Below are positions 15,829 to 24,844 of a stretch of 64,000 nucleotides of DNA, piece after piece. Origin of the DNA: Conexibacter woesei DSM 14684 (GTDB lineage Bacteria > Actinomycetota > Thermoleophilia > Solirubrobacterales > Solirubrobacteraceae). Below the pieces are notes generated by a model. It worked only from the letters and a program-made list of their open reading frames with translations, searched no databases and was not told where the DNA came from. Location: assembly GCF_000025265.1 (NCBI RefSeq), contig NC_013739.1:4202001-4266000 (forward strand), read 5' to 3'. Both the position numbers and the translations under genes were made by a program. Positions within the stretch are counted from its first letter, which is position 1; each line of letters opens with the position of its first letter.

Positions 15829-16782
15829 ATGAAGCCTACGTCCAACGATTTCCAACAACCCGCCGGCGTCGAGATCTGCGAGGTCGGCCCGCGCGACGGG
15901 CTCCAGAACCATCCGACGCTCCTCGGCGTTCGTGACCGCATCGAGCTGGTCGAGCGCCTCTCCCGCACCGGCGTGCCGCGGCTGGAGACGACCTCGTTCG
16001 TGAACGAGCGGCGCGTCCCGGCGATGGCAGGCGCCGACGAGGTGGCGAAGGGCCTCGCCCGCTCGCCCGGCCTCCGCCGCGCCGCGCTCGTGCTCAACGA
16101 GCGCGGCTACGAGCGGCTCGCCGCCGCGGACCTCGACGAGGTGCACGTCGCGTTCGCCGCGAGCGAGGAGCTCAACCGCCGCAACCAGAACGCCTCCCCC
16201 GCGCAGTCGTGCGCGGCCGCGCTCGCGATCGTCGAGCGCGCGCACGCGGACGGGCGCAGCGCCAGCGTCACGATCGCGGCGGCGTTCGGATGCCCGTTCG
16301 AGGGCGTCGTCGACCCGGGCGTCGTGCTCGACTACGCCGCCCGCGTGATCGACGGCGGCGCCGACGAGGTCGTCTTCGCCGACACGATCGGCGTCGGCGT
16401 GCCGGCGCAGGTCCGCCGGCTGGTGGCCGGCGGACGCGCATGCGGCGGGCGCGTCGGCGTGCACCTGCACAACACGCGCAACACCGGCTACGCGAACGCG
16501 TACGCCGCGCTCGAAGCGGGCGCGCAGCTGCTGGACGCCTCGATCGGCGGGCTCGGCGGCTGCCCATTCTCACCCGGCGCGACCGGCAACATCGCGACCG
16601 AGGACCTCGTGTACCTGCTGCACGGCGAAGGGGTCTCGACCGGGATCGACCTCGACGCGCTGATCGAGGTCTCGATCTGGCTCGAGGGCGTTCTCGGCAC
16701 GGACCTGCCGGGCCAGCTGCACCGCGCCGGCGGCTTCCCGCCGCCGGTCATGACCACCGCAAGCAGAGGAAGCAAGAGATGA
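15829..16782 (+). CDS. Hydroxymethylglutaryl-CoA lyase-like enzyme
   Basis: 317-residue DRE-TIM barrel lyase. VEICEVGPRDGLQN carries the catalytic Arg-Asp, VHLHNTRNTGYAN the two metal His, and GLGGCPFSPGATGNIATED the mobile-loop Cys and the metal Asn. HMG-CoA lyases cleave 3-hydroxy-3-methylglutaryl-CoA to acetoacetate and acetyl-CoA. Around the active site it differs from the human enzyme: QNEKN becomes QNHPT and HDTYGQ becomes HNTRNT, so another 3-hydroxy-acyl-CoA is possible. The ATG is one base from the operator and there is no room for a ribosome site, hence a leaderless mRNA is likely. The SDR gene overlaps its stop (ATGA). Confidence 0.88.
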   Translation: MKPTSNDFQQPAGVEICEVGPRDGLQNHPTLLGVRDRIELVERLSRTGVPRLETTSFVNERRVPAMAGADEVAKGLARSPGLRRAALVLNERGYERLAAADLDEVHVAFAASEELNRRNQNASPAQSCAAALAIVERAHADGRSASVTIAAAFGCPFEGVVDPGVVLDYAARVIDGGADEVVFADTIGVGVPAQVRRLVAGGRACGGRVGVHLHNTRNTGYANAYAALEAGAQLLDASIGGLGGCPFSPGATGNIATEDLVYLLHGEGVSTGIDLDALIEVSIWLEGVLGTDLPGQLHRAGGFPPPVMTTASRGSKR

Positions 16783-17609
16783 GCACGGAGAGCCAGAAGC
16801 TCGAGGGCAAGGTCGCGATCATCACCGGGGCGGGCCAGGGGATCGGGTTGGCGATCGCGCGCCGCTACGCGCGGGAGGGCGCCAAGGTGGTGCTCGCCGA
16901 CATCAACGCCGAGCGCGTGGAAGCCGCCGCGGACGCGATCGCGTCCGAGGGCTACGATGCGCTTGCCGTCCCGACCGACGTCGCCAGCAGCGACGAGGTC
17001 GACCGGCTCTTCGACAGGACGCTCGAGACGTTCGACGACGTCGACATCATGGTCAACAACGCCGCCTACACGGCCGATGCGATCCGCCACGTGCTGGAGG
17101 CCGACGAGGCATGGTGGGACCGCATGATCGACGTCAACCTCAAGGGCCACTTCCTCTGCTCGCTGCGGGCCGCGCGCATCATGGCGCCCAAGCGCTCCGG
17201 CGTGATCATCGCGACGTCGAGCGGCGGCGCGACGAAGTCACATCGCGGGATGGTGCCCTACGACGCGTCCAAGGGCGGGATCGAGGCGCTCGCGCGGGCG
17301 CTCGCGCTCGACCTCGCGCCGTACGGCATCCGCGTCGTCACGCTCGTCCCCGGGCTGATCGCACCGAACCGCACCGACGTGCCGCAGGAGCTGCTCGACG
17401 CCACCGACGCGACGGTGCCGCTCCAGCGCGCCGGCCTGCCCGAGGACCTCGCCGGTCCCGCCGTCTTCCTCGCATCCGACGACGCGGCGTACGTGACGGG
17501 CGCCAAGCTCGTGGTCGACGGCGGCGTGCTCGCGCAGCAGCGCTCGCCGCAGGTCGAGCGCTTCCCCGTCTCGAGCTTTCCGGTCGTTCCGGAGCGCGAA
17601 GCGGCGTGA
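16779..17609 (+). CDS. Short-chain dehydrogenase/reductase
   Basis: 276 residues with the NAD(P) loop ITGAGQGIGLAIA, NNAAY (NNAG motif), active-site Ser in IIATSSGGA, Y-x-x-x-K in YDASKGG and the closing TGAKLVVDGG. It probably oxidises or reduces a hydroxy/keto intermediate of the CoA-transferase/lyase pathway. The start overlaps the lyase stop by 4 bp and the stop overlaps the next GTG, so it is the middle gene of a tight operon. The 20-residue tail after VVDGG is longer than usual. Confidence 0.92.
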   Translation: MSTESQKLEGKVAIITGAGQGIGLAIARRYAREGAKVVLADINAERVEAAADAIASEGYDALAVPTDVASSDEVDRLFDRTLETFDDVDIMVNNAAYTADAIRHVLEADEAWWDRMIDVNLKGHFLCSLRAARIMAPKRSGVIIATSSGGATKSHRGMVPYDASKGGIEALARALALDLAPYGIRVVTLVPGLIAPNRTDVPQELLDATDATVPLQRAGLPEDLAGPAVFLASDDAAYVTGAKLVVDGGVLAQQRSPQVERFPVSSFPVVPEREAA

Positions 17610-18385
17610 GCGACGTGACGCCACGCGCCGTCGTCGTCCTCGCGCACCCCGAGCCGGACGCGTCGTTCAACGCCCACCTCGCGCGGCTGACCGCACGCAC
17701 GCTCGTGGAGCGCGGCTACGAGGTCGAGACGTCGGACCTCTACGCGACCGGCTTCGATCCGCTCGAAGCGCCGGAGCACTACGCCGTCCGCCACGACCCG
17801 GACTGCTTCCGGCCCCAGACCGAGCAGCGCCACGCCGCCGACGCGGGACGGGCGCCGGACGACGTGCAGGCGGAGATCGACAAGCTCGACCGCGCCGACC
17901 TTCTCGTGCTCCAGTACCCGATGTGGTGGTACCAGCCGCCGGCGATCCTGAAGGGCTGGCTGGACCGCGTCCTCACGTACGGCGGGACCTACACGAGCAG
18001 GATGCGCTACGACCGCGGGCGCTACCGTGGCCGCCGCGCGCTGCTGTCGGTGACGACCGGCGGGCCGCAGGAGACGTTCGCGTACAACGGCCGCAACGGC
18101 GACATCGACCTGCTGCTGTGGCCGATGTGCTTCTCGTTGTACTTCGTCGGCTACGCGGTGCTGCCGCCGTTCGTGGCGTTCGGCGTCGAGTCCGGCGTCC
18201 TCTACTCCGACGCCGACGCCGTGCGGGCGCGGCTTGCCGGACACGAGGCCGCGCTCGTCGAGCGGCTGAGGACGATCGAGGCGACCGAGCCGATGGCGTT
18301 CAGCGGCTGGGAGGACTGGGACGAGGACGGCCGCCTGATCCCGGGCGCGCCCGGCCACACGCAGTTCATGCGCGCCCGTCCGTAG
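17606..18385 (+). CDS. NAD(P)H:quinone oxidoreductase-like flavoprotein (flavodoxin_2 family)
   Basis: 259 residues with the NQO-family fold: VVVLAHPEPDASFNAHLARL at the N-terminus, ADLLVLQYPMWWYQPPAILK (FMN/FAD contact), GWLDRVLTYGGTY, and LLSVTTGGPQETFAYNGRNG. Relatives reduce quinones or electrophiles by two-electron transfer. The GTG start overlaps the SDR stop. It is the last gene of the lyase operon. Its final 20 bases overlap the end of the convergent GH116 gene. Confidence 0.9.
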   Translation: MSDVTPRAVVVLAHPEPDASFNAHLARLTARTLVERGYEVETSDLYATGFDPLEAPEHYAVRHDPDCFRPQTEQRHAADAGRAPDDVQAEIDKLDRADLLVLQYPMWWYQPPAILKGWLDRVLTYGGTYTSRMRYDRGRYRGRRALLSVTTGGPQETFAYNGRNGDIDLLLWPMCFSLYFVGYAVLPPFVAFGVESGVLYSDADAVRARLAGHEAALVERLRTIEATEPMAFSGWEDWDEDGRLIPGAPGHTQFMRARP

Positions 18386-20978
18386 GCGCGCCGCCCGGCT
18401 CTCCGAGCGCCAGCGACCGGCCGGCGCCGATGCGGCGGCCGACAGCGTGCGTGCGCTCTGACCCCGTGCCGTCGGTGACCGCGACGACGTCCAGCTCCAG
18501 CTCGCCGCGCGAGACCGTCAGCTCGACGTCTCCCGCGTCGCCGACCGCGATCGTGCCCCAGGCGGTTCCGGCGACGAACGGGAAGCGCCCTGCGCGGCCG
18601 CGCAGGGCGATGCGGCGGGCGAGCGCGTCGTAGCGGAAGCCGGTCAGCGCCTCCAGCACAGACCAGCCGGACATCGCGCGGGCGTAGTGGTCGCCGCACT
18701 CGATCTCGTTGTAGGGGTTGCGCCGCGTGCCGTCGTGCCGGCGGCGAACCGCCTCGACCAGCGCCAGCCCCTCGTCCTCCAGCCCCTCGTCGATGCAGTG
18801 CGCGGCGACGGCGTACTCGACGCCGCTCCAGACCTCGTCGCAGTACCGCAGCGGGACGTCCGGCCGGCCGCCGCGCGGCCACGAGCAGACGACGAGCCCG
18901 CTGTCCTCGCCGTCGGCGAAGACCCGGTGGCCGGGCGGCTGCTCGTCCGCGACGCGCGCGCCGAAGCCCTCTCGCAGATTGTGGGCGACGATCGCGCGCA
19001 ACGCGCTGCGGACGCGCTCGGGGTCGAGCAGGTGCCCGAGCTCCAGCTGGTGCGCCCACCACTGGCCCAGCAGCTGGTCCGACAGGCAGCCGTCGCCGAA
19101 GTCGTGCGGCTCGCCGGTCACCGGCTGCGCGTAGTACTCGCCGTTGAACAGCTTCTCGTAGCCGCCGCGCGCCTGCTCGAAGCGGACGCGGTAGCCGGCC
19201 GCGCCGGCGACCCCGAGCCGCAGCGCGATCTCCTCCATCGACCGCAGCGCCGCCAGCCAGAGGCCGCCGATGAGCAGATTCGGTCCGTGCAGTGCGATGT
19301 CGTACGTGCACGGCTGCTCGCCGCGCAGCACGCCGTCGCCCGCGCTGTTCCAGGTGCGGTCGACGTGGTCCATCAGCCGCACCAGCGCGTCCCAGCGGTC
19401 GGCGAGCCACGCTTCGCCGCCGCCCTGCCGCGCCTCGCGATAGGTCTTCAGGACCGCGCCGAGCATCCCGTCGAGCGCCGGCGCAGCCGGCCCGCCGATC
19501 GCGACCCCGTGCAGCTGGGGCAGCCACAGCGGCAGCACGACGCGGTGCGGCAGCGAGCCGTCGTCGCCGAGGACGTGGTCGAGCTCGACCTCGCGCATCG
19601 TCCGCGCCAAGCGGGGGAACAGCCGCGAGAGCGCCTGCTCGTAGTTGTAGACGTGCGTGCACGTGAGCGGGCAGGAGCCGCCCCAGTCGCCGTTCCAGTT
19701 CGTCGTCGACGCGCCGAGGCCGCCCTCGAAGCCGTAGCAGCGGCCGTCGCCGGTGACCATCAGCGTCGGCGACCGGATCAGCGACGCCTGCACGTCGAGC
19801 AGCTCCCGCACCGGCTGCGGCAGCGTGGCCGTCGCGGTCGACTGCGCCCACGCACGCGACGCCGCCAGCAGCTCGTCGCGTTCGCGCGCGTGGTGGCCGA
19901 GCACTTGCAGCACGCCGCGGTGCCGCTCGGCGTAGGCGTTGCCGAGCCACAGCCGGTGGCGGTTCAGGCCGCGCTCGGGGCCGAACTGGTCGAAGTCCGC
20001 GAGCCGGTTCGGCAACCACCAGGCGTGCACGACCTCGATCGTCGTCTCCTCCCCGGGCGCCAGCGCGAACGGCAGCGCGAGCCCGCCGCCCCAGGTCGTC
20101 CCGGCCGGGCTCGCGCCGACCGGCCCCGGCGGCGGCTGGTGGTCGCGCACCGCCGCGCGCACCGCCTCCGGCGAGAAGTCGCCCCGCTGGCTCGGCGCGA
20201 GCAGCTTCAGCGTCTGCGCGATGCGCAGCGCGTCGGCGACATCGGCGAAGCGCGGCAGCGGGACGCACGGCGCCGTCGAGGACAGCGCCATCTCGCCGAA
20301 GCGCGGGTCGTCCTCCGCGAGCGACGGGTTGTCCATCACGACCGCGGTCCGCTCGCCATCGCGCACGATCCGGTTGACGTTGCCGCCGAGCACGCTGCAG
20401 CGCCCGTCGCGGAACTCCGTCAGCCCGTCCCAGCCGATCAGGTTCGGCAGCGTCGCGAGCAGCCAGCCGTGCAGCTGCTCCGTGCCGCTGTTGCGCAACC
20501 GCGCACTGAAGACGACGAGCGGCAGGCCGCTGTCGGCGTCGTCCAACGGGACGAACGGCGTGTGCGCCTCCAGCTCGACCGCCAGCGGAAGCTCGGGGTC
20601 GTCGAACGCCACGCGCGCGAACGGGTAGGCGACCGACAGCGCGCTGCTCGCCATCGGCGGCCAGACGGCGAGCGGATCGGTCAGCCCGTCCGGAACGTGG
20701 TCGTCGTCCACGCACGGCGCGGGGTCTGCGGCAGCCGGCGGCGGCGCGGTCTGCAGGACCCGGCGCACGTCGGCCGGCGGCTCGATGCAGCAGGCGCGCA
20801 CGGCGAACAGCGCGCCGGGCGCGAACGCGGTGTGATTCGGCCGGCCGTGGAGCTGCCACTGGCGCAGCGAGCCGTCGCCGTGCAGCGCGACGTGGCCCGC
20901 GCCGACGCCGCCGAGCGGCAGCGCCGTGGCGCGGCGCGCGTCGCCCGCGAAGCGGGAGTTGGTCGGCTCGTCGGTCAC
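18366..20978 (-). CDS. GH116 family glycoside hydrolase (beta-glucosidase/beta-xylosidase type)
   Basis: 870 residues with no signal peptide, so cytoplasmic. The N-terminal beta domain begins ALPLGGVGAGHVALHGDGSL. The all-alpha catalytic domain carries GFEGG (Glu418, probable nucleophile) just before TCTHVYNYEQALSRLFP, CTYDI (Asp560, probable acid/base) and NPYNEIECGDHYARAMSGW. The spacing matches GH116 enzymes such as the Thermoanaerobacterium enzyme and human GBA2, which hydrolyse beta-glucosides or xylosides. The GTG at 20978 has AGGAGG upstream and starts 11 bp after the GH9-like gene. It ends the importer operon. Confidence 0.9.
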   Translation of the reverse strand: MTDEPTNSRFAGDARRATALPLGGVGAGHVALHGDGSLRQWQLHGRPNHTAFAPGALFAVRACCIEPPADVRRVLQTAPPPAAADPAPCVDDDHVPDGLTDPLAVWPPMASSALSVAYPFARVAFDDPELPLAVELEAHTPFVPLDDADSGLPLVVFSARLRNSGTEQLHGWLLATLPNLIGWDGLTEFRDGRCSVLGGNVNRIVRDGERTAVVMDNPSLAEDDPRFGEMALSSTAPCVPLPRFADVADALRIAQTLKLLAPSQRGDFSPEAVRAAVRDHQPPPGPVGASPAGTTWGGGLALPFALAPGEETTIEVVHAWWLPNRLADFDQFGPERGLNRHRLWLGNAYAERHRGVLQVLGHHARERDELLAASRAWAQSTATATLPQPVRELLDVQASLIRSPTLMVTGDGRCYGFEGGLGASTTNWNGDWGGSCPLTCTHVYNYEQALSRLFPRLARTMREVELDHVLGDDGSLPHRVVLPLWLPQLHGVAIGGPAAPALDGMLGAVLKTYREARQGGGEAWLADRWDALVRLMDHVDRTWNSAGDGVLRGEQPCTYDIALHGPNLLIGGLWLAALRSMEEIALRLGVAGAAGYRVRFEQARGGYEKLFNGEYYAQPVTGEPHDFGDGCLSDQLLGQWWAHQLELGHLLDPERVRSALRAIVAHNLREGFGARVADEQPPGHRVFADGEDSGLVVCSWPRGGRPDVPLRYCDEVWSGVEYAVAAHCIDEGLEDEGLALVEAVRRRHDGTRRNPYNEIECGDHYARAMSGWSVLEALTGFRYDALARRIALRGRAGRFPFVAGTAWGTIAVGDAGDVELTVSRGELELDVVAVTDGTGSERTHAVGRRIGAGRSLALGEPGGAPTDGRA

Positions 20979-20989
20979 TGCGCCTCCTC

Positions 20990-23074
20990 CTAGATCCACC
21001 ATGTCTCGGCCGTCTGCTCGGACCACGCGCTGCGCGCGACTGCCCGCACCCACGCGGCGCGCGGCTGCGCGCCGTCGAGCCGGCACCCCACACGCACCGG
21101 GAGCACCTCGCCGGGCGCCAGCTCCAGCTCCAGCTCGTCGCGCTCCAGCACGACGCCGGACGCACACAGCGACACGTGCACGCTGCTCGCGTCGCGGCCG
21201 CGGTTGGCGACAGCCGCGATCAGCTCCTCGCCGCTGCCGCCCGCCAGCGTCAGCTCGAGCGCGTCGGCGAAGTCGACGACGACCGCCAGCGTCGCGCCGG
21301 CGACCGGTGCCACCGGCAGCTCGACGGCCAGCTCCTCCCAGGCGACGCGCACGGTGCCCTCGCTCAGCCGCGGAAGCTGCTCGGCGACGAGCACGCCGCG
21401 CTCGTTCACGGCGCCGTCGATCGACGTCTCGCCGAGCGCGAGCGAGACGTGCGCCGCGACCGGCTCTCCGCGCAGCATCGCCTTGACCTTCACGCGCGGG
21501 CGCGCGGAGATCGCCGCGAGGCCCGACAGCCATGCGCCGTTGTGGAGGATCCAGTCCTCGTTCGTCAGATGGGCCGGCCGGTCGGCGAGGTCGTCGAGGT
21601 GCACGAGCTGGAACTGCGGCGTCGCCGAGAAGCCGTTGGCGATCGATCCGGCGATCCCGCTCAGGACCTCGACCGCGTGCTCGCCGACGCCGGCGATCAT
21701 CGACACGCCGCGGTGCCCTCCCTCGCCGTCGGGGACGCCGGCGTTGGCGCCGGCGATCCATTGCAGCTGACGCACCGCGAGCGCTTCGAGCGCCGGGTCC
21801 TGGAGCTGGCGGGCGAGCACCATGCAGGTGCGCGCCATCCGCGCGTACGCGCCGTTGAAGCCGTGCCACGCCGGGCCGAAGAAGCGGACCTCGCCCTCGC
21901 AGTCGCCGAGCGGCAGGATCGAGAACGGCGACAGCGCGCACGCCGGCTTCAGGTAGCCCTCGGCGTAGCGCCGCAGCAGCGCGCGCCAGCGGTCGGCGTC
22001 CGCGTCGTCGGGGAACAGGTCGAGCAGCGCGGCGACGCCGCTCAGCTCGTCGGGCAGGACCGCGCCGCAGTTGTAGCCCCAGCCGACGTGCTCCCAGGCG
22101 CGTTGCGCGAGCGTCCCGTGCGCCCACGCGCGGAAGTGCCCGTACAGGCCGTGGGTGTGCTCGCTCGGATCGAGGCGCTGACGCTCCGCCACCGCGGCCG
22201 CGTAGGCGATCGCCGCCCGGCGATAGCGCAGGTCGTTCGTCCCGCGGTACAGCTCCGCGCCCGCGGCCACGAGCACCAGCAGGTCGCGCGTGCGCAGCTC
22301 GGCCGGCGGGAGCCACGGCGGGTACTGCCCGAAGATCGCGCGCGTCGCGGCGATCTCGTCGCGCACCGCGTCGGCCGGCCGTTCGGCGCGCTCAGTGCAC
22401 CACGCCCAGCCACGCTTGGCCGCCTCCAACGGCGGACCGGCGGCGAGCGTCTGCGACGCGCGCGCCAGCGCGAGCGTCGCGAGCGCGCAGAGGTGCCAGA
22501 CGGTGTGCTCGCGCGCGATGTAGTGCTCGTTCATGAACGAGCCGTCGTCGCGCTGGCAGGCGGTCAGGTACTCCGCGCCGTGCGCGAGATGCGCGCGCAG
22601 GCGCTCGGCCTCGAGCGCCGGCAGCGCCGCGCCGAACGTCTCCAGCGCGTCCGCGAGCCCGAGCACCATCACGGCGTGGCTCTCGACGCCGCGCCCGTCG
22701 AACGCGCAGTCCTGCCAGCCGAGCTTGCCGCCGACGCGTGCGTCGAGGTTGTCGGCCGAGCACAGCAGCAGCGTCGCGGCGACGAGCGCGTCGGCGGCGA
22801 TCTCCAGTGTCGCGTGGGAGCTGCCGAGCGTCAGGCGGTAGCGGCCGGGCTCGCGCAGCGCGCCGAGGTCGGCCGTCCACCACCTGGTGCCCCACAGCTC
22901 GCCCCACGGCGTGACCGTCAGCTCGGCGAGCGGGCCGTCCCCGGAGCGCTCCTCGCGCGACACGACGAGCGGCCCCGGGTCGACGCCGGGCGCGTCGCCC
23001 GCGTCCGCGCGGACGACCACGACCTTCGGGTCCTCCGGGCGCAGGCCGAGCTGGGAGACGAGCAGGGACGCCAC
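20990..23074 (-). CDS. Cytoplasmic GH9-like six-hairpin glycosidase
   Basis: 694 residues without a signal peptide; GTG start 2 bp after the permease stop. Residues 1-95 look like the Ig-like CelD_N domain that precedes GH9 catalytic domains. Then an alpha-toroid: GKLGWQDC (116-123), WLPPAELRTRDLLVLVAAG, FFGPAWHGFNGAYARMAR, GSIANGFSATPQFQL and NEDWILHNGAWLSGL. A C-terminal beta region follows. The same blocks occur in the secreted protein at 35631-39284, so the two are paralogues. The classical GH9 DAGD motif is not visible. It probably trims imported oligosaccharides. Confidence 0.75.
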   Translation of the reverse strand: MASLLVSQLGLRPEDPKVVVVRADAGDAPGVDPGPLVVSREERSGDGPLAELTVTPWGELWGTRWWTADLGALREPGRYRLTLGSSHATLEIAADALVAATLLLCSADNLDARVGGKLGWQDCAFDGRGVESHAVMVLGLADALETFGAALPALEAERLRAHLAHGAEYLTACQRDDGSFMNEHYIAREHTVWHLCALATLALARASQTLAAGPPLEAAKRGWAWCTERAERPADAVRDEIAATRAIFGQYPPWLPPAELRTRDLLVLVAAGAELYRGTNDLRYRRAAIAYAAAVAERQRLDPSEHTHGLYGHFRAWAHGTLAQRAWEHVGWGYNCGAVLPDELSGVAALLDLFPDDADADRWRALLRRYAEGYLKPACALSPFSILPLGDCEGEVRFFGPAWHGFNGAYARMARTCMVLARQLQDPALEALAVRQLQWIAGANAGVPDGEGGHRGVSMIAGVGEHAVEVLSGIAGSIANGFSATPQFQLVHLDDLADRPAHLTNEDWILHNGAWLSGLAAISARPRVKVKAMLRGEPVAAHVSLALGETSIDGAVNERGVLVAEQLPRLSEGTVRVAWEELAVELPVAPVAGATLAVVVDFADALELTLAGGSGEELIAAVANRGRDASSVHVSLCASGVVLERDELELELAPGEVLPVRVGCRLDGAQPRAAWVRAVARSAWSEQTAETWWI

Positions 23075-23076
23075 GC

Positions 23077-23901
23077 TCAGCCCTTGATCCCGGACATCTT
23101 CACGCCCTCGACGATCCGTCGCTGCAACACGACGAACAGCACGATCGTCGGCACCGACGCGATCACGGCGGCCGCCATCAGCAGGTTCCACTTGACGGTG
23201 TACTGGCCCTGGAACTGAATCAGCCCGATCGGCACGGTCCACATGTCGGAGGAGTTGGTCACGATCAGCGGCCAGAGGAAGCGGTCCCAGTTGCCGATGA
23301 AGTAGATGATGCCGAGCGCCGAGAGCATCGGATACGAGGTCGGCAGCACGATCCGGAAGAACGTCTGGAGCGGTCCGAGCCCGTCGATCGTCGCCGCCTC
23401 GCGCAGCTCCTTCGGGAAGCTCATGTAGTACTGCCGCATCAGGAAGATCCCGAACGCGTGCGGGATCCACGGCACGATCATGCCCTGGTAGGTGTCGATC
23501 CAGCCGAGCTCCTTCGTCAGCTGCAGCAGCGGGACGATCAGCGAGTAGAACGGCACCATCATCGTCGTCAGGATCAGCATGAAGACGACGTTGCGACCGC
23601 GGAAGCGCAGGCAGGCGAGCGCGTACCCTGCCATCGCGTGCAGGATCAGCGCGACGGCCGTCACCGTCACGGCGACGATCAGCGAGTTGAGCATGTAGCG
23701 CGCGAACGCGACCTCGCTGAAGACGTCGAGGTAGTTGCTCCACTGCGGGTCGGCCGGCAGCAGTCTCGGCGGGTACTGCAGCACCTCCGCGTTCGTCTTC
23801 AGCGACGCCGACAGCATCCACGCGAACGGGAAGAACATCACGAACGCGATCACCGTCATCGTCACGCGCACGAGCCAGATGCGCGAGGTCGCGCTACTCA
23901 T
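23077..23901 (-). CDS. Sugar ABC permease, CUT1 class (MalG family)
   Basis: 274-residue inner-membrane permease with six predicted helices. The EAA loop reads ELREAATIDGLGPLQTFFRIV, the contact site for the ATPase, and the protein ends in the usual MalG-type GVKMSGIKG. It works with the MalF-type subunit, whose end it overlaps by 8 bp, and probably with the ATPase encoded at 30346-31452. Confidence 0.93.
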   Translation of the reverse strand: MSSATSRIWLVRVTMTVIAFVMFFPFAWMLSASLKTNAEVLQYPPRLLPADPQWSNYLDVFSEVAFARYMLNSLIVAVTVTAVALILHAMAGYALACLRFRGRNVVFMLILTTMMVPFYSLIVPLLQLTKELGWIDTYQGMIVPWIPHAFGIFLMRQYYMSFPKELREAATIDGLGPLQTFFRIVLPTSYPMLSALGIIYFIGNWDRFLWPLIVTNSSDMWTVPIGLIQFQGQYTVKWNLLMAAAVIASVPTIVLFVVLQRRIVEGVKMSGIKG

Positions 23902-24844
23902 CGCGCAGCCCTCCCTTGAAGACCCGCAGCTGCACGAGCGTGACGACCATGATGATCACGAACAGGACGACGGAGGCGGCCGAGGCCGGGCCCATCTTCA
24001 GGTATCTCAGCGCCTGGTCGTAGATGTAGTAGACCTGGACGTAGGTTGCGTGGTCCGGGCCGCCCTTGGTCATCACGAAGATCTGGTCGAAGTCCTGCAG
24101 CGCCGTGATGACGCTCATGACGGTGACGAACAGGATCGTCGGACGCAGCAGCGGCAGCGTGATGCTGCGGAAGCGCCGGACTGCCCCGGCGCCGTCGACG
24201 CGGGCCGCCTCGTCGTACTCGCGCGGGATGTCGAGGATCCCGGCGAGGAAGATGATCATGAAGTAGCCGACCTGCTTCCAGGCCGACACGATCACGACGA
24301 CGAAGAGCGCCTGGTCGGTCGAGCCCAGCCACGCCTGCTTGGGAATCCCGACGAGGCCCAGCAGCCAGTTGGCGAAGCCGTAGGAGGGCTCGAACACGAA
24401 CTGCCAGACGACGGCGCCGACGACGAGCGGCACCGCCATCGGCAGGAAGTAGATCGAGCGGAAGAAGCGCGCCTCGGGCAGCCGCTGGGCGACGAGCAGC
24501 GCGAGCAGCAGCGCCCCGCCGGTCACGAGCGGGACGTACAGCACGACGTACATGGCGCTGACCCGCAGCGACTTCCACCAGGTCGGGTCGTCGAACAGGT
24601 AGCGGTAGTTGTCGAGCCCGACGAACTCCTTCTCCGGCGTGACCCCGTTCCACGCGAACAGGCTCATGTAGACCGTGAAGAGGATCGGTCCCGCATAGAT
24701 CAGCGCGAGCCCGAGCACGTCGGGTGCGAGCAGGAAGAACGCGGCGCGGCGCTCGCCGCGCGCGCTCGACCAGGCACGTCGAGGACGGCGCCGCCGGCCG
24801 CGCGCGCGGCCGGCGGCGAGCGCCTCGGGGGCGGAGTCCGTCAC
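23894..24844 (-). CDS. Sugar ABC permease, CUT1 class (MalF family)
   Basis: 316 residues from the GTG at 24844, which overlaps the binding-protein stop by 4 bp. A basic N-terminal tail (many Arg, about 30 residues) precedes the first helix (AAFFLLAPDVLGLALIYAGP). The EAA loop is PREYDEAARVDGAGAVRRFR followed by SITLPLLRP. MalF-type landmarks include LFDDPTWWKSLR and FDQIFVMTKGGPDHAT. It forms the translocation channel with the MalG-type partner. Confidence 0.93.
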   Translation of the reverse strand: MTDSAPEALAAGRARGRRRRPRRAWSSARGERRAAFFLLAPDVLGLALIYAGPILFTVYMSLFAWNGVTPEKEFVGLDNYRYLFDDPTWWKSLRVSAMYVVLYVPLVTGGALLLALLVAQRLPEARFFRSIYFLPMAVPLVVGAVVWQFVFEPSYGFANWLLGLVGIPKQAWLGSTDQALFVVVIVSAWKQVGYFMIIFLAGILDIPREYDEAARVDGAGAVRRFRSITLPLLRPTILFVTVMSVITALQDFDQIFVMTKGGPDHATYVQVYYIYDQALRYLKMGPASAASVVLFVIIMVVTLVQLRVFKGGLRDE

